NCBI RefSeq assembly: GCF_003814745.1
Contig: NZ_RKRD01000002.1
Location: 380,420 to 444,419 of the forward strand
Reading direction: 5' to 3'
DNA length: 64,000 nucleotides
Origin: Hydrogenoanaerobacterium saccharovorans
GTDB taxonomy: Bacteria; Bacillota; Clostridia; Oscillospirales; Ruminococcaceae
Shown: positions 17,040 to 25,117 of the stretch, in pieces
Layout: each line of letters begins with the position of its first letter
Numbering within the stretch: the first letter of the stretch is position 1
Position numbers and translations under genes: made by a program
Notes under the pieces: model-generated
Told to the model about the DNA's origin: nothing
Database searches by the model: none
What the model saw: the letters and a program-made list of their open reading frames with translations, nothing else

Positions 17040-18473
17040 ATGATGAGTGCTGATAGCAAATTGAACATCTTGGCAGGCGCTCGTGAAAAGGCGGTTAAGG
17101 CTTCTCCCGCCCGCGAGAGATTGGCTCTCCTTATGGACGAGGGCAGTTTTACCGAGCTTGATGCCTTTGCAAAAGCAGAGGGCGGCAGTGCAGGTGTTGT
17201 AACTGGTTACGGCGCTGTAGAGGGCACTACCGTATTTGCGTTTGCGCAGGATAAAACCGACGCAAACGGTGCAGTAGGCAAAGTGCAGGCTGCAAAAATT
17301 AGAAAAATCTATGAGCTGGCAGTTAAGACGGGTGCACCGGTTGTAGGTATCTACGATTCGTTCGGTGCATCTTTGAGAGAGGGCAATGACGCTCTGGCCG
17401 CATACGGCGAGATGTTGTTATGGAGCAACAATCTTTCCGGCGTGGTACCGCAAATTTCTGTTATTGCGGGTACTTGTGCAGGTACCGCTGCAATGATGGC
17501 AGCAAGCGCAGATTTGGTAGTAATGAGTGAAGATGCCGAGTTTTTCTTAACTCCGCCTTCTGTTGAAAAAGCAAACGGCACGATGGTAGAAGGTGCCGGC
17601 TCTGCTGCAAATGCGGCAAAAGCCGGTGTGGCACATGTCGTTGTAAAAACCGCCGAACAAGCAATTGCACAGGCAAAACACCTTGTTTCTATGCTTCCGC
17701 AAAACAACCTTTCTGCATTGCCTATCTTTGATTTTGCTGCAAAAGCGGATACAGAGGCTGTATTGAGAGCTGCCTGCGAAAGTGGCGAGCTTGATGCAGC
17801 GGCAATTGTTGAAAACGTATTTGATGACGGCAGCGTGGTAGAGCTGATGCCCGATTACGGCAGCAAAGGTGCTTACATTGCACTTGCTACCATGGGTGGG
17901 TTCACCTGCGGCGTTGCAGCTACAAAAGGCGGGCCTCTTTGCAGAAAGAACTGCAAAAAGCTTGCTTTGCTGATGCAGCTTTGCGATGCATACCAAATCC
18001 CGGTAGTAACTTTTGTAAACGTAAGCGGGTTCTTACCCGATGCCGAGGCTGAACTTGCAGGACTTGCAAAATATGCTGCAACACTGGCGCATGTTTACGC
18101 AGAAGCCACTACACCGAAAATTGCTGTGATTACCGGTAAGGCTTACGGCCCTGCATACATTGCACTGGCGGGCAAAAACGCCAACGCCGATATTGCTTTG
18201 GCATGGCCTTCTGCAATTATTTCTGCATTGGAGCCGGCTACGGCAGCTGCAATTTTGCATGCCGATGACGTGAGTGCCGATAAAGATATGGCTGCTATTA
18301 CGGTAGAGTACATTGCAAAACAGGCAAGCCCCTATAAGGCATGTGAGGACGGTTATGTAGACGATGTAATTGACCCTGCCAATACCCGCAATGCCCTTAT
18401 TTCTGCTTTGGATATGCTTTCGGGCAAGAGAGTAAGCAAGCTGCCTAAAAAGCACAGCAACATGCCTTTGTAA
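17040..18473 (+). CDS. Divergent biotin-dependent acyl-CoA carboxyltransferase subunit
   Basis: The 477-residue protein is a crotonase-fold carboxyltransferase of the MmdA/PccB/12S family, which moves carboxyl between biotin and an acyl-CoA. Both oxyanion regions can be aligned: GASLREG (109-115) with GTCAGTA (144-150), and GKAYGPAY (366-373). In classical MmdA these are GGARIQEG, GPCAGGA and RKAYGGAY, so this copy has diverged and its acyl substrate is uncertain. It leads an operon with a biotin carrier and an OadA-like subunit. That makes transcarboxylase or a decarboxylase complex the likeliest role. No membrane beta subunit is encoded in the operon. Confidence 0.85.
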   Translation: MMSADSKLNILAGAREKAVKASPARERLALLMDEGSFTELDAFAKAEGGSAGVVTGYGAVEGTTVFAFAQDKTDANGAVGKVQAAKIRKIYELAVKTGAPVVGIYDSFGASLREGNDALAAYGEMLLWSNNLSGVVPQISVIAGTCAGTAAMMAASADLVVMSEDAEFFLTPPSVEKANGTMVEGAGSAANAAKAGVAHVVVKTAEQAIAQAKHLVSMLPQNNLSALPIFDFAAKADTEAVLRAACESGELDAAAIVENVFDDGSVVELMPDYGSKGAYIALATMGGFTCGVAATKGGPLCRKNCKKLALLMQLCDAYQIPVVTFVNVSGFLPDAEAELAGLAKYAATLAHVYAEATTPKIAVITGKAYGPAYIALAGKNANADIALAWPSAIISALEPATAAAILHADDVSADKDMAAITVEYIAKQASPYKACEDGYVDDVIDPANTRNALISALDMLSGKRVSKLPKKHSNMPL

Positions 18474-18546
18474 TAACCTGAATTATTAAAAAACGGGCGT
18501 TTTGAGCCGCCTTTTGTATAAATAATTATAACGAGGAGGATTTATC

Positions 18547-18951
18547 GTGAAAAGAATGAAAGTAACCGTTAACGGTAGAGCATATGACGTACAGGTTGAA
18601 GAATTAGGTGCAGATGCACCGGCTGTAGTTACCGCACCGGCGCCCGCCGCAGCACCCGCTCCCGTGGCAGCACCGGCTCCGGCTCCGGCTCCTGCACCCG
18701 CAGCACCTGTGGCTGCACCGTCTGCAGCAGCAGGCTCTATTAAAATCAATGCGCCTATGCCCGGTACAATCGTAGGCGTTAAAGTTTCTGCCGGACAAAA
18801 AGTTTCTAAGGGCGATGTTTTGGTTGTTCTTGAGGCAATGAAGATGGAAAACGACATCATGGCTCCGCAGGACGGCACCGTTACCGCTGTTCATGTTGCT
18901 CAGGGCGCAAGCGTGAACTCGAACGATTTAGTCGTTTCGATGGAAGGCTAA
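18547..18951 (+). CDS. Biotin carboxyl carrier protein
   Basis: The 134-residue carrier has a short N-terminal beta segment (1-22) and a long Ala/Pro swinging linker (about 24-62). The biotinyl domain (about 64-134) carries Lys99 in EAMKMEN, the biotin attachment site. The start is a GTG at 18547 behind CGAGGAGG. It would shuttle carboxyl groups between the flanking carboxyltransferase and the OadA-like enzyme. Confidence 0.93.
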   Translation: MKRMKVTVNGRAYDVQVEELGADAPAVVTAPAPAAAPAPVAAPAPAPAPAPAAPVAAPSAAAGSIKINAPMPGTIVGVKVSAGQKVSKGDVLVVLEAMKMENDIMAPQDGTVTAVHVAQGASVNSNDLVVSMEG

Positions 18952-18999
18952 GCAAGATACCCTGTAAAATAACTACGAACGGCTCTGTCCGAATGACAA

Positions 19000-19018
19000 G
19001 CGGCGGTGTAGACGCCGC
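19000..19018 (+). repeat. GC-rich stem-loop abutting the oadA-like ribosome site
   Basis: GCGGCG and CGCCGC form a perfect 6-bp stem around a 7-base loop. It ends two bases before the AAAGGGG ribosome site. Confidence 0.5.
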
Positions 19019-19034
19019 AGAAAGGGGTGCCAAT

Positions 19035-20435
19035 ATGGCGAAATTAAAAATTACCGAAACCGTGCTTCGTGACGCTCATCAGTCGCTGATAGCAACCCGT
19101 ATGAGCATGGACGAGATGTATGATATTCTGCCCGCAATGGATGAAGTTGGCTTTTATTCCGCAGAGGTTTGGGGTGGTGCAACTTTTGATGCGTGCATTC
19201 GTTTTTTGGATGAAGACCCATGGGAGAGACTCAGAATTATCCGCAAGAGAATGCCCAACACAAAGCTGCAAATGCTTTACAGAGGCCAGAATATGCTTGG
19301 CTACCGCCATTATGCAGACGATTTGGTGGAGTATTTTGTGCAGAAATCGGTTGCAAACGGCATTGATATTTTGAGAATTTTTGATGCACTCAACGACATT
19401 AGAAATCTCGAGGCTTCGATTAAAGCCACCAAAAAAGAAGGCGCACATTTACAGGCTGCCATCTCTTATACCACCAGCCCTGTTCACAATCTGGAGTATT
19501 TCGTGAAATACGCAAAAGATTTGGAGAATGCAGGTGCCGACTCGATTTGCATTAAGGATATGGCGGGTCTTATCAACCCCACCACAGCACCCGAGCTGGT
19601 AAAGGCACTGAAAGAAACAGTTAAAATCCCTGTGCAGCTGCACACTCATTACACTTCCGGTTTGGCGTCCATGGCTTGCTACAAAGCAGTTGAGGCAGGC
19701 TGTGATGTAATTGATACCGCGATGTCTCCTCTGGCACTGGGTACCAGCCACCCCGCTACCGAGTCGATGGTTGCCGCATTTAAAGGCACACCGTACGATA
19801 CGGGGCTTGACCTGAAAAAACTCGACGTAGTTCGTGCTCACTTTGCAAAGCTGCGTGAAAAATACTTAGCAAACGGTTTGCTCAGCCCCAAAGTAATGGG
19901 TGTTGACGCAAACACCTTGCTTTATCAGGTGCCGGGCGGTATGCTTTCCAACCTTGTTTCTCAGCTGAAACAGGCGGGGAAAGAAGACCAGTTTGAAGAC
20001 GTGCTGAAAGAGATTCCAAACGTTCGTAAAGATTCCGGTTATCCACCGTTGGTAACCCCCACCTCGCAAATCGTTGGTACACAGGCTGTGTTCAACGTCA
20101 TCATGGGTGAGCGCTACAAAATGGTAACCAAAGAGTTTAAGGGCTTGGTTCGCGGTGAGTACGGCAGAACCCCTGCGCCGATCGACCCTGAGTTCCGTAA
20201 AAAGATTATCGGCGACGATAAGCCAATTGATTGCCGCCCTGCAGATTTACTGGAGCCTGAGGTTGAAAAGATGAAAGCAGAACTTCCCGCAAAATACAAC
20301 GAGCAGGAAGAAGACGTTCTCACATGGGCAATGTTCCCGCAGGTTGCTCCCAAATTTTTTGAGAGCCGCCGCCAAAAGAAGTACGGCATTGACGGAGAGC
20401 ATTTGGATGCTGAAAACGGTGTACATCCCGTTTAA
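19035..20435 (+). CDS. oadA: Oxaloacetate decarboxylase alpha / pyruvate carboxylase B-type carboxyltransferase
   Basis: The 466-residue TIM-barrel carboxyltransferase exchanges carboxyl between biotin and pyruvate/oxaloacetate. TVLRDAHQS (9-17, metal-binding Asp13), Lys174 in CIKDMAG and His203/His205 in QLHTHYTSG form the active site. It ends without the C-terminal biotin domain of full-length OadA, which fits the separate carrier encoded upstream. It thus resembles the 5S subunit of transcarboxylase. ATG 19035 follows AAAGGGG; an in-frame start at 18993 is less likely. A terminator follows. Confidence 0.93.
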   Translation: MAKLKITETVLRDAHQSLIATRMSMDEMYDILPAMDEVGFYSAEVWGGATFDACIRFLDEDPWERLRIIRKRMPNTKLQMLYRGQNMLGYRHYADDLVEYFVQKSVANGIDILRIFDALNDIRNLEASIKATKKEGAHLQAAISYTTSPVHNLEYFVKYAKDLENAGADSICIKDMAGLINPTTAPELVKALKETVKIPVQLHTHYTSGLASMACYKAVEAGCDVIDTAMSPLALGTSHPATESMVAAFKGTPYDTGLDLKKLDVVRAHFAKLREKYLANGLLSPKVMGVDANTLLYQVPGGMLSNLVSQLKQAGKEDQFEDVLKEIPNVRKDSGYPPLVTPTSQIVGTQAVFNVIMGERYKMVTKEFKGLVRGEYGRTPAPIDPEFRKKIIGDDKPIDCRPADLLEPEVEKMKAELPAKYNEQEEDVLTWAMFPQVAPKFFESRRQKKYGIDGEHLDAENGVHPV

Positions 20436-20469
20436 GCAAAGAATACATTATAAATTATCCAGTAACCGT

Positions 20470-20502
20470 AAAAGCCATCTGCTGTGTGCAGGTGGCTTTT
20501 TG
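20470..20502 (+). terminator. Intrinsic terminator of the carboxyltransferase operon
   Basis: AAAAGCCATCTGC pairs with GCAGGTGGCTTTT (one G-U pair, five-base loop), and the 3' arm ends in five T. Confidence 0.8.
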
Positions 20503-20597
20503 AAATATTGTAACCAACTTGTAATGCAATAAAACTCTGTTTCTGCTGCACTGATAGGATAGATGGAAAACTTGTTAAAATGAAAGGAGCAGAGTCA

Positions 20598-21608
20598 ATG
20601 AAAAAGATAAAACGGATAATGGCATTGCTTTTGGTATTTGTTTTGGTCTTGTCCGCCACAGCATGCGGTGCGCCCAAAAGCAGCAGCAATTTTGCAGCCA
20701 GTAGTGCAGCAGATTCCCCCAGGGAAAGCGGGGAAATTAGTTACGATGCAGCCACGGCAGAACAGGCTGTTGCAATGGATGGAGCACCTGAAGCAAATAA
20801 AAGTGCAGCAGCTCCAAACAATATTTTGCCCGACAGCTCCCGCAAACTGATACGCCGGGTTTATCTCGATGTGGAAACGCTCGACTTTGACAACCTAAGT
20901 GCAAAAATCGAACAGCAGATAGCGGCACTGGGCGGATATATTGAGCAAAGCGAAATTTCAGGTAACAGCTATCGCAGCGAGAGCAAGCGCTACTCTCACA
21001 TTGTCGCCCGTATCCCCAAGGCGAAAGTGGACGGATTTATCGGTACGGTGGGCGAAATCGGTAATATCACCAATAAGCAGGATTCTGTTGAAGATGTGAC
21101 ACTGCAGTATGTGGATGTGGAGAGCCGCAAAAAATCGCTGAAGATTGAGCAGGAGCGGCTGCTTGTGCTATTGGCAAAGGCAGAAAAGCTCGAGGACATT
21201 ATCCAACTGGAGCAGCGCCTTTCGCAGGTGCGCTATGAGTTGGAAAATTATGAATCGCAGCTGCGTACATACGATAATCAGGTGGATTACAGTACTGTTA
21301 CCCTTGATATTCGCGAGGTGCAGCGTGTAACCCCCGCAGAACAAAAAACAATGTGGAGCCGCATGAAAACAGGCTTTAGCGAAACCATTTTGGATATCAA
21401 AGAAGGCTGCAAAAACTTTGCGGTGTGGTTTGTGGTAAACCTGCCTTACATCGTTATCTGGGCAGTTTTAATTACGGTTGTGGTAATTGTACTGCGTAAG
21501 GTGAACCGCTTGGCAATGGGGGATAAACCAAAAGCCAAGAGACTAACATGGCGAAAAGATGCCGAAACGGATGAAATAGCCAAGAATGACAAGAACGAAG
21601 ATAAATAA
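20598..21608 (+). CDS. DUF4349 lipoprotein
   Basis: The 336-residue protein has a lipoprotein signal ending in LSATAC. The linker after the Cys is Ser/Ala-rich and low in complexity. The DUF4349 domain (about 90-265) contains a coiled-coil part rich in Glu/Lys/Leu. One C-terminal membrane segment (about 276-300) and a basic cytoplasmic tail follow. A protein with both a lipid anchor and a membrane helix spans from the outer leaflet into the cytoplasm. The family has no settled function. ATG 20598 is chosen over 20580 because AAAGGAG lies between them. It is flanked by terminators, so monocistronic. Confidence 0.87.
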   Translation: MKKIKRIMALLLVFVLVLSATACGAPKSSSNFAASSAADSPRESGEISYDAATAEQAVAMDGAPEANKSAAAPNNILPDSSRKLIRRVYLDVETLDFDNLSAKIEQQIAALGGYIEQSEISGNSYRSESKRYSHIVARIPKAKVDGFIGTVGEIGNITNKQDSVEDVTLQYVDVESRKKSLKIEQERLLVLLAKAEKLEDIIQLEQRLSQVRYELENYESQLRTYDNQVDYSTVTLDIREVQRVTPAEQKTMWSRMKTGFSETILDIKEGCKNFAVWFVVNLPYIVIWAVLITVVVIVLRKVNRLAMGDKPKAKRLTWRKDAETDEIAKNDKNEDK

Positions 21609-21617
21609 GGACAGCGC

Positions 21618-21648
21618 AAAGGCACCGGCTTTTAAGTCGGTGCCTTTT
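21618..21648. terminator. Intrinsic terminator between DUF4349 and DUF3343
   Basis: AAAGGCACCGGCTT pairs with AAGTCGGTGCCTTT (one G-U pair) across a two-base loop and ends in four T. The 3' part overlaps the end of the convergent DUF3343 gene. Confidence 0.75.
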
Positions 21649-21904
21649 GAATGGGCTCATAAACGTTTTTTTCGTTCTCCGTTATAATACGGTAGATTTG
21701 AACTCTGTCGGAATTCAACTTCAAGCTGGCAAGCAAAGCAATAATGGAGTCGATATCTTCACCGTGTATTCGAATAGAAATGCCGCAGCTTGCATGAATC
21801 TCGCGGGGTGTGGGCAAAATTGTAAAATCGAACTTATTGCGCAGGTGCATTTTGGTGGCGATCCCATCGTGTGTAGAAGAAAAAGATAATAAATAATACA
21901 TCAT
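21632..21904 (-). CDS. DUF3343 putative selenium/sulfur carrier
   Basis: The 90-residue protein matches DUF3343, a small family with a conserved Cys in a region like TPREIHASCGISIRI. Genes for it are usually next to YedF or other selenium-metabolism genes, so it is proposed to carry sulfur or selenium. Its start overlaps the yedF stop by one base (TAATG), so the two are translationally coupled. Confidence 0.85.
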   Translation of the reverse strand: MMYYLLSFSSTHDGIATKMHLRNKFDFTILPTPREIHASCGISIRIHGEDIDSIIALLASLKLNSDRVQIYRIITENEKNVYEPIQKAPT

Positions 21905-22515
21905 TAAAAAGAGATTACTTTGGCAGCGGTAAGCATACGCGATGATATATCGTACATATTGCTTACAGTACCGATTTTAAGTTGTTCGCTTAACCCATAA
22001 TAATTTAGGCATGTACCGCACACCAAAATTTCACATCCGCGTGCCTGCAAAGCATGAAGGTGCTCTACAACCTGCTCGTTTTGCGTCGGCAGTTTTACTC
22101 CGCCGTTCATAAACAAAATCGATTGGGGCAGATTGTCCCCTTGCGAAAGTGTGTAAAACAGCATCGTCATCAAGTTATGCCCAAGTTCAGGGCTGCCGCT
22201 GCCAATGCCGTCGCTGCCCACAAACAATACCCAAGGGGATTTCCCAGAAAGGGGCAGAACAGGTATTTCAGGTTTTTCGATATTTTCTTGAAGCGTTTTC
22301 TCGGCAGATTCGTTATTGAATACTACCAAAAAGTTTTCGCTCTCGTTTTTTACAGCAACAGAACAGTTTTTGCTTGCACCTAAGCGCTTCAAATTTTCGA
22401 CGGCTGTTTGGTTATCTACTTCTATGGTAAGTTGTTTTATACCTGCATCCAGCTCTTTTTTTGCCATAATTACGGGCATCGGGCAGGCTTTGCCTTTTGC
22501 ATCAATGTATGTCAT
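21904..22515 (-). CDS. yedF: Selenium metabolism protein YedF
   Basis: The 203-residue protein joins an N-terminal TusA/SirA-like domain (1-72, with Cys11 in CPMP) to a C-terminal DsrE-like domain (about 95-200, with Cys166 and Cys169 in CGTC). This two-domain form is the YedF family linked by genome context to selenium-dependent enzymes. The start at 22515 is chosen because GAAAGG lies just upstream; 16 more residues are open but have no site. No selD, selA or selenoprotein gene is visible in the window. Confidence 0.88.
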   Translation of the reverse strand: MTYIDAKGKACPMPVIMAKKELDAGIKQLTIEVDNQTAVENLKRLGASKNCSVAVKNESENFLVVFNNESAEKTLQENIEKPEIPVLPLSGKSPWVLFVGSDGIGSGSPELGHNLMTMLFYTLSQGDNLPQSILFMNGGVKLPTQNEQVVEHLHALQARGCEILVCGTCLNYYGLSEQLKIGTVSNMYDISSRMLTAAKVISF

Positions 22516-22549
22516 AATTATCACGCCTTTCAAAAAACTACTCTTAAAT

Positions 22550-22579
22550 AGTATACCACTCAAAAACGAGCAATTACAA
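22550..22579 (-). promoter_or_regulatory. Promoter of yedF-DUF3343
   Basis: On the minus strand TTGTAA (22579-22574), 18 bases, TATACT (22555-22550), about 35 bases before the start codon. Confidence 0.6.
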
Positions 22580-22667
22580 TGGAGTTTTATAATAATGCTG
22601 CATTGGTATAGATAAAATCAATAGTTACAAGTTGGTAACAAAAAACACTCATTTCACACAGATTCAG

Positions 22668-22696
22668 TTGCATTCAATGTATAAAGATAGTAAAAT
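22668..22696 (+). promoter_or_regulatory. Promoter of the yicC-to-gmk run
   Basis: TTGCAT (22668-22673), 17 bases, TAAAAT (22691-22696), about 87 bases before yicC. Confidence 0.55.
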
Positions 22697-22754
22697 ATAA
22701 AGATGGATCAGTTTGCTTTTTTATAGTTCCAACCGGAAGTAAAATAAAATACAG

Positions 22755-22769
22755 CCGCTTATTCAGCGG
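22755..22769 (+). repeat. Stem-loop abutting the yicC ribosome site
   Basis: CCGCT / AGCGG with a five-base loop ends one base before the GCGGAGG ribosome site of yicC. Confidence 0.45.
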
Positions 22770-22783
22770 TGCGGAGGAATACC

Positions 22784-23662
22784 ATGATCAGAAGTATGAC
22801 AGGCTTTGGACGTGCGCAGGAAACGATAGATGGCAGAGATATTTTGGTGGAAATCAAGAGCGTAAACCACCGTTTTTTCGAGTTTTCATGCCGTGTACCG
22901 CGCGCCTATGGTTATCTGGAAGAAAAACTCAAAAGTTATCTGCAAACAAAAATTTCGCGCGGTAAGGTGGATGTGAATGTCACTGTTGTGACGATGGAGG
23001 GGGCAAATGCCCATGTCGAAATCAACTATGAGCTTGCCAAAAGCTACACCGAGGCGTTGCGCGAACTGAGTGAGAAACTAAATTTGGCTGATGATCTATC
23101 GCTTTCATCCATTTCGCGTTTTGCCGATATCTTTAATGTCAGAAAAAACATGGAGGATGAAGAGGTGATTTGGAACGGTGTAAAAACCGTACTGGATGAA
23201 GCTGCCGATAAATTTGTCGCCATGCGTTCCGCAGAAGGCGAACGCTTAAAAGAAGATTGCCTCAACCGCCTTGTAACCATTGAAAATGCCGTGGAACAAA
23301 TTGAAAAACGGTCGCCCCGTATTGTGGCGGAATACCGTGAACGCCTTTACAGCAAGCTGAAAGATGTTTTGGAAAACACCAACATTGATGACCAGCGTAT
23401 CCTTACCGAAGCGGCTATTTTTTCAGAAAAAACTGCGGTAGACGAAGAAACGGTACGCCTGCGCAGCCACATTGCACAGTTCCGCGATATTTTAAAGCTC
23501 AAAGAGCCTGTAGGCAGAAAACTGGATTTTTTAGTACAAGAATTTAACCGCGAAACCAATACCATCGGCAGCAAAGCGCAAGATATTGAGGTTGCCCGCA
23601 TTGTAGTGGATGTAAAAAGTGAAATTGAAAAAATACGTGAGCAGATTCAAAATATAGAATAG
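22784..23662 (+). CDS. yicC: YicC family endoribonuclease
   Basis: The 292-residue protein begins MIRSMTGFGRAQ, the family hallmark, and carries the conserved SVNHRFFE motif near residue 27. The C-terminal DUF1732 part ends in GSKAQDIEVARIVVDVKSEI. YicC proteins cleave RNA and take part in sRNA turnover in E. coli. Length is normal. The start follows GCGGAGG. In Firmicutes it commonly leads the remA-gmk-rpoZ-priA cluster, as here. Confidence 0.94.
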   Translation: MIRSMTGFGRAQETIDGRDILVEIKSVNHRFFEFSCRVPRAYGYLEEKLKSYLQTKISRGKVDVNVTVVTMEGANAHVEINYELAKSYTEALRELSEKLNLADDLSLSSISRFADIFNVRKNMEDEEVIWNGVKTVLDEAADKFVAMRSAEGERLKEDCLNRLVTIENAVEQIEKRSPRIVAEYRERLYSKLKDVLENTNIDDQRILTEAAIFSEKTAVDEETVRLRSHIAQFRDILKLKEPVGRKLDFLVQEFNRETNTIGSKAQDIEVARIVVDVKSEIEKIREQIQNIE

Positions 23663-23674
23663 GATGTGTTTAGC

Positions 23675-23908
23675 GTGTTGGTACTGCTTTTAATACCGAT
23701 GATAGCTGCATCAATCGGCGTTTTAGCTTACAGAGGGATATCGAATTCGTCATCCGTCGGCATCATCGGCGGGGCAGACGGCCCAACTGCAATTTATGTA
23801 GCGCAAACGTTCAACCCGTGGTACATCTTAGGGGGCGCTATAGCGGTATTATTACTGTTACTGGCACTGATTGGTTTTATTGTATACAGAAAGAAAAAAA
23901 GACAATAA
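23675..23908 (+). CDS. Two-TM microprotein with the Na+-decarboxylase beta-subunit motif
   Basis: The 77-residue protein has membrane segments at about 2-18 and 50-71, and between them SVGIIGGADGPTAIYVA (27-43). As I recall it, this matches the ion-binding signature of the beta subunit of Na+-pumping decarboxylases (OadB, MmdB, GcdB), whose full length is near 375-430 residues. Its Asp (Asp35 here) is the residue tied to Na+ transport in that family. Here the motif stands alone in a small protein with a basic end (YRKKKRQ). GTG 23675 is preferred over GTG 23666 because AGGATG then lies eight bases upstream. It is wedged between yicC and remA. Whether it is a stand-alone small membrane protein, an accessory subunit or a relic is open. 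Confidence 0.7.
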   Translation: MLVLLLIPMIAASIGVLAYRGISNSSSVGIIGGADGPTAIYVAQTFNPWYILGGAIAVLLLLLALIGFIVYRKKKRQ

Positions 23909-23994
23909 TGGGCATTGCCCGTACACAAACTGGGGTGGAGAGCCGCCATTGGTGAGATGCAGACCCCAAAGCATAAAATAGAGGAGGACTCCCC

Positions 23995-24264
23995 ATGAAA
24001 CTGATTAATATCGGCTTTGGAAACATGGTGTCTGCCAACAGATTGGTTGCAATAGTCAGCCCCGAGAGTGCGCCCATTAAGCGCATTATTCAGGATGCAC
24101 GCGACCGAGGCACCTTAATTGATGCGACCTACGGCAGGAGAACACGTGCGGTTATTATTACCGACAGCGACCATGTGGTGTTATCGGCTGTACAGCCCGA
24201 GACGGTGGCAAACCGCTTGAACGATGACGATGATGACGATGAGGAGATTGCAGAGGATGAATAA
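23995..24264 (+). CDS. remA: Matrix regulator RemA (DUF370)
   Basis: The 89-residue DNA-binding protein belongs to the RemA family, which activates biofilm matrix genes in Bacillus. The start [19 protein letters not shown] and the central [15 protein letters not shown] are conserved. A short acidic tail with a run of Asp follows. It begins after GAGGAGG and overlaps gmk by 8 bases. The yicC-remA-gmk-rpoZ order is standard for Firmicutes. Confidence 0.94.
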   Translation: MKLINIGFGNMVSANRLVAIVSPESAPIKRIIQDARDRGTLIDATYGRRTRAVIITDSDHVVLSAVQPETVANRLNDDDDDDEEIAEDE

Positions 24265-24865
24265 CAAGGGACTGCTGGTTGTGATTTCCGGTCCGTCCGG
24301 TGTTGGTAAGGGTACGGTTTTGCGCAGCTACCTTGCCCAAAACAAAAAAGTAAAGGTGTCTATTTCTGCTACCACCCGCAATCCCCGCCCGGGTGAGGAG
24401 GACGGTGTACACTATTACTTTATGACTGAAGAACGTTTTTGCCAGCTTGCAGAGAACGATGGAATGCTGGAACATGCACAATACAGCGGGAATTATTACG
24501 GTACACCGCGCGAGATGGTGGAGCGCGAACTTTGTGCAGGCAACGATGTGATTTTAGAAATTGAAGTACAAGGAGCAATGCAGGTAAAACAAAAATGCCC
24601 CGATGCACTGATGATTTTTATTTTACCCCCAAGCATGGCAGAACTGACCAAACGGCTGATAGACCGCCGTACCGAGGATGAGGAAACCATCAACCGGCGT
24701 ATGGCTGCCGCTAAAAACGAGCTGGCACAGGCTAGCTCTTACGATTACGCAGTCATCAACGATAATGTGGATGATGCGGTAGAAAAAATTGGTGCAATAT
24801 TGCGCGCTGCGAAGTGCAGCACAAATTATATGAAAGATTTTATAAATGAGGTGCAACAGTTATGA
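24257..24865 (+). CDS. gmk: Guanylate kinase
   Basis: The 202-residue enzyme phosphorylates GMP to GDP. The P-loop GPSGVGKGT is at 12-20, and the GMP-binding part includes [11 protein letters not shown]. The start at 24257 overlaps the end of remA and follows GAGGAG and GCAGAGG. An earlier in-frame start at 24224 lies inside the remA acidic tail and is rejected. It overlaps rpoZ by 4 bases. Confidence 0.97.
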   Translation: MNNKGLLVVISGPSGVGKGTVLRSYLAQNKKVKVSISATTRNPRPGEEDGVHYYFMTEERFCQLAENDGMLEHAQYSGNYYGTPREMVERELCAGNDVILEIEVQGAMQVKQKCPDALMIFILPPSMAELTKRLIDRRTEDEETINRRMAAAKNELAQASSYDYAVINDNVDDAVEKIGAILRAAKCSTNYMKDFINEVQQL

Positions 24866-25086
24866 ATATGCTAAGACCGTCTATTTCCGAAATTATCAAA
24901 GAAAATGAAAGCCCATACTCGCTTGTGGTTGCCGTTGCTAAACGTGCCCGCGAAATTACAGATGAAGCGGAAGAAGATAAGAAGGTTTTAATCGATAAGC
25001 CTGTAAAACTTGCCATAGAAGAGTTTGCCGTGGGAAAAGTGAAGATGGTAGAGAGCGAAAATATCGGGCTTCATGTAGAGGAATAA
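24862..25086 (+). CDS. rpoZ: RNA polymerase omega subunit
   Basis: The 74-residue protein matches omega, with MLRPSISEI at the start and SLVVAVAKRAREI in the core helix. Omega helps assemble and stabilise core RNA polymerase. It overlaps gmk by ATGA and is followed by priA, the usual order. Confidence 0.92.
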   Translation: MNMLRPSISEIIKENESPYSLVVAVAKRAREITDEAEEDKKVLIDKPVKLAIEEFAVGKVKMVESENIGLHVEE

Positions 25087-25117
25087 GTCTAACAATTACG
25101 ATGGAGGACTGCTTGTT

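Noticed and set aside
18619..18735. Low-complexity repeat region in the biotin carrier gene
   Set aside because: It encodes the Ala/Pro swinging linker normal for biotin carriers.
23675..23908. The OadB-motif gene as a pseudogene fragment
   Set aside because: The frame is intact, has its own start and ribosome site, and both membrane helices flank the motif; decay would not keep this.
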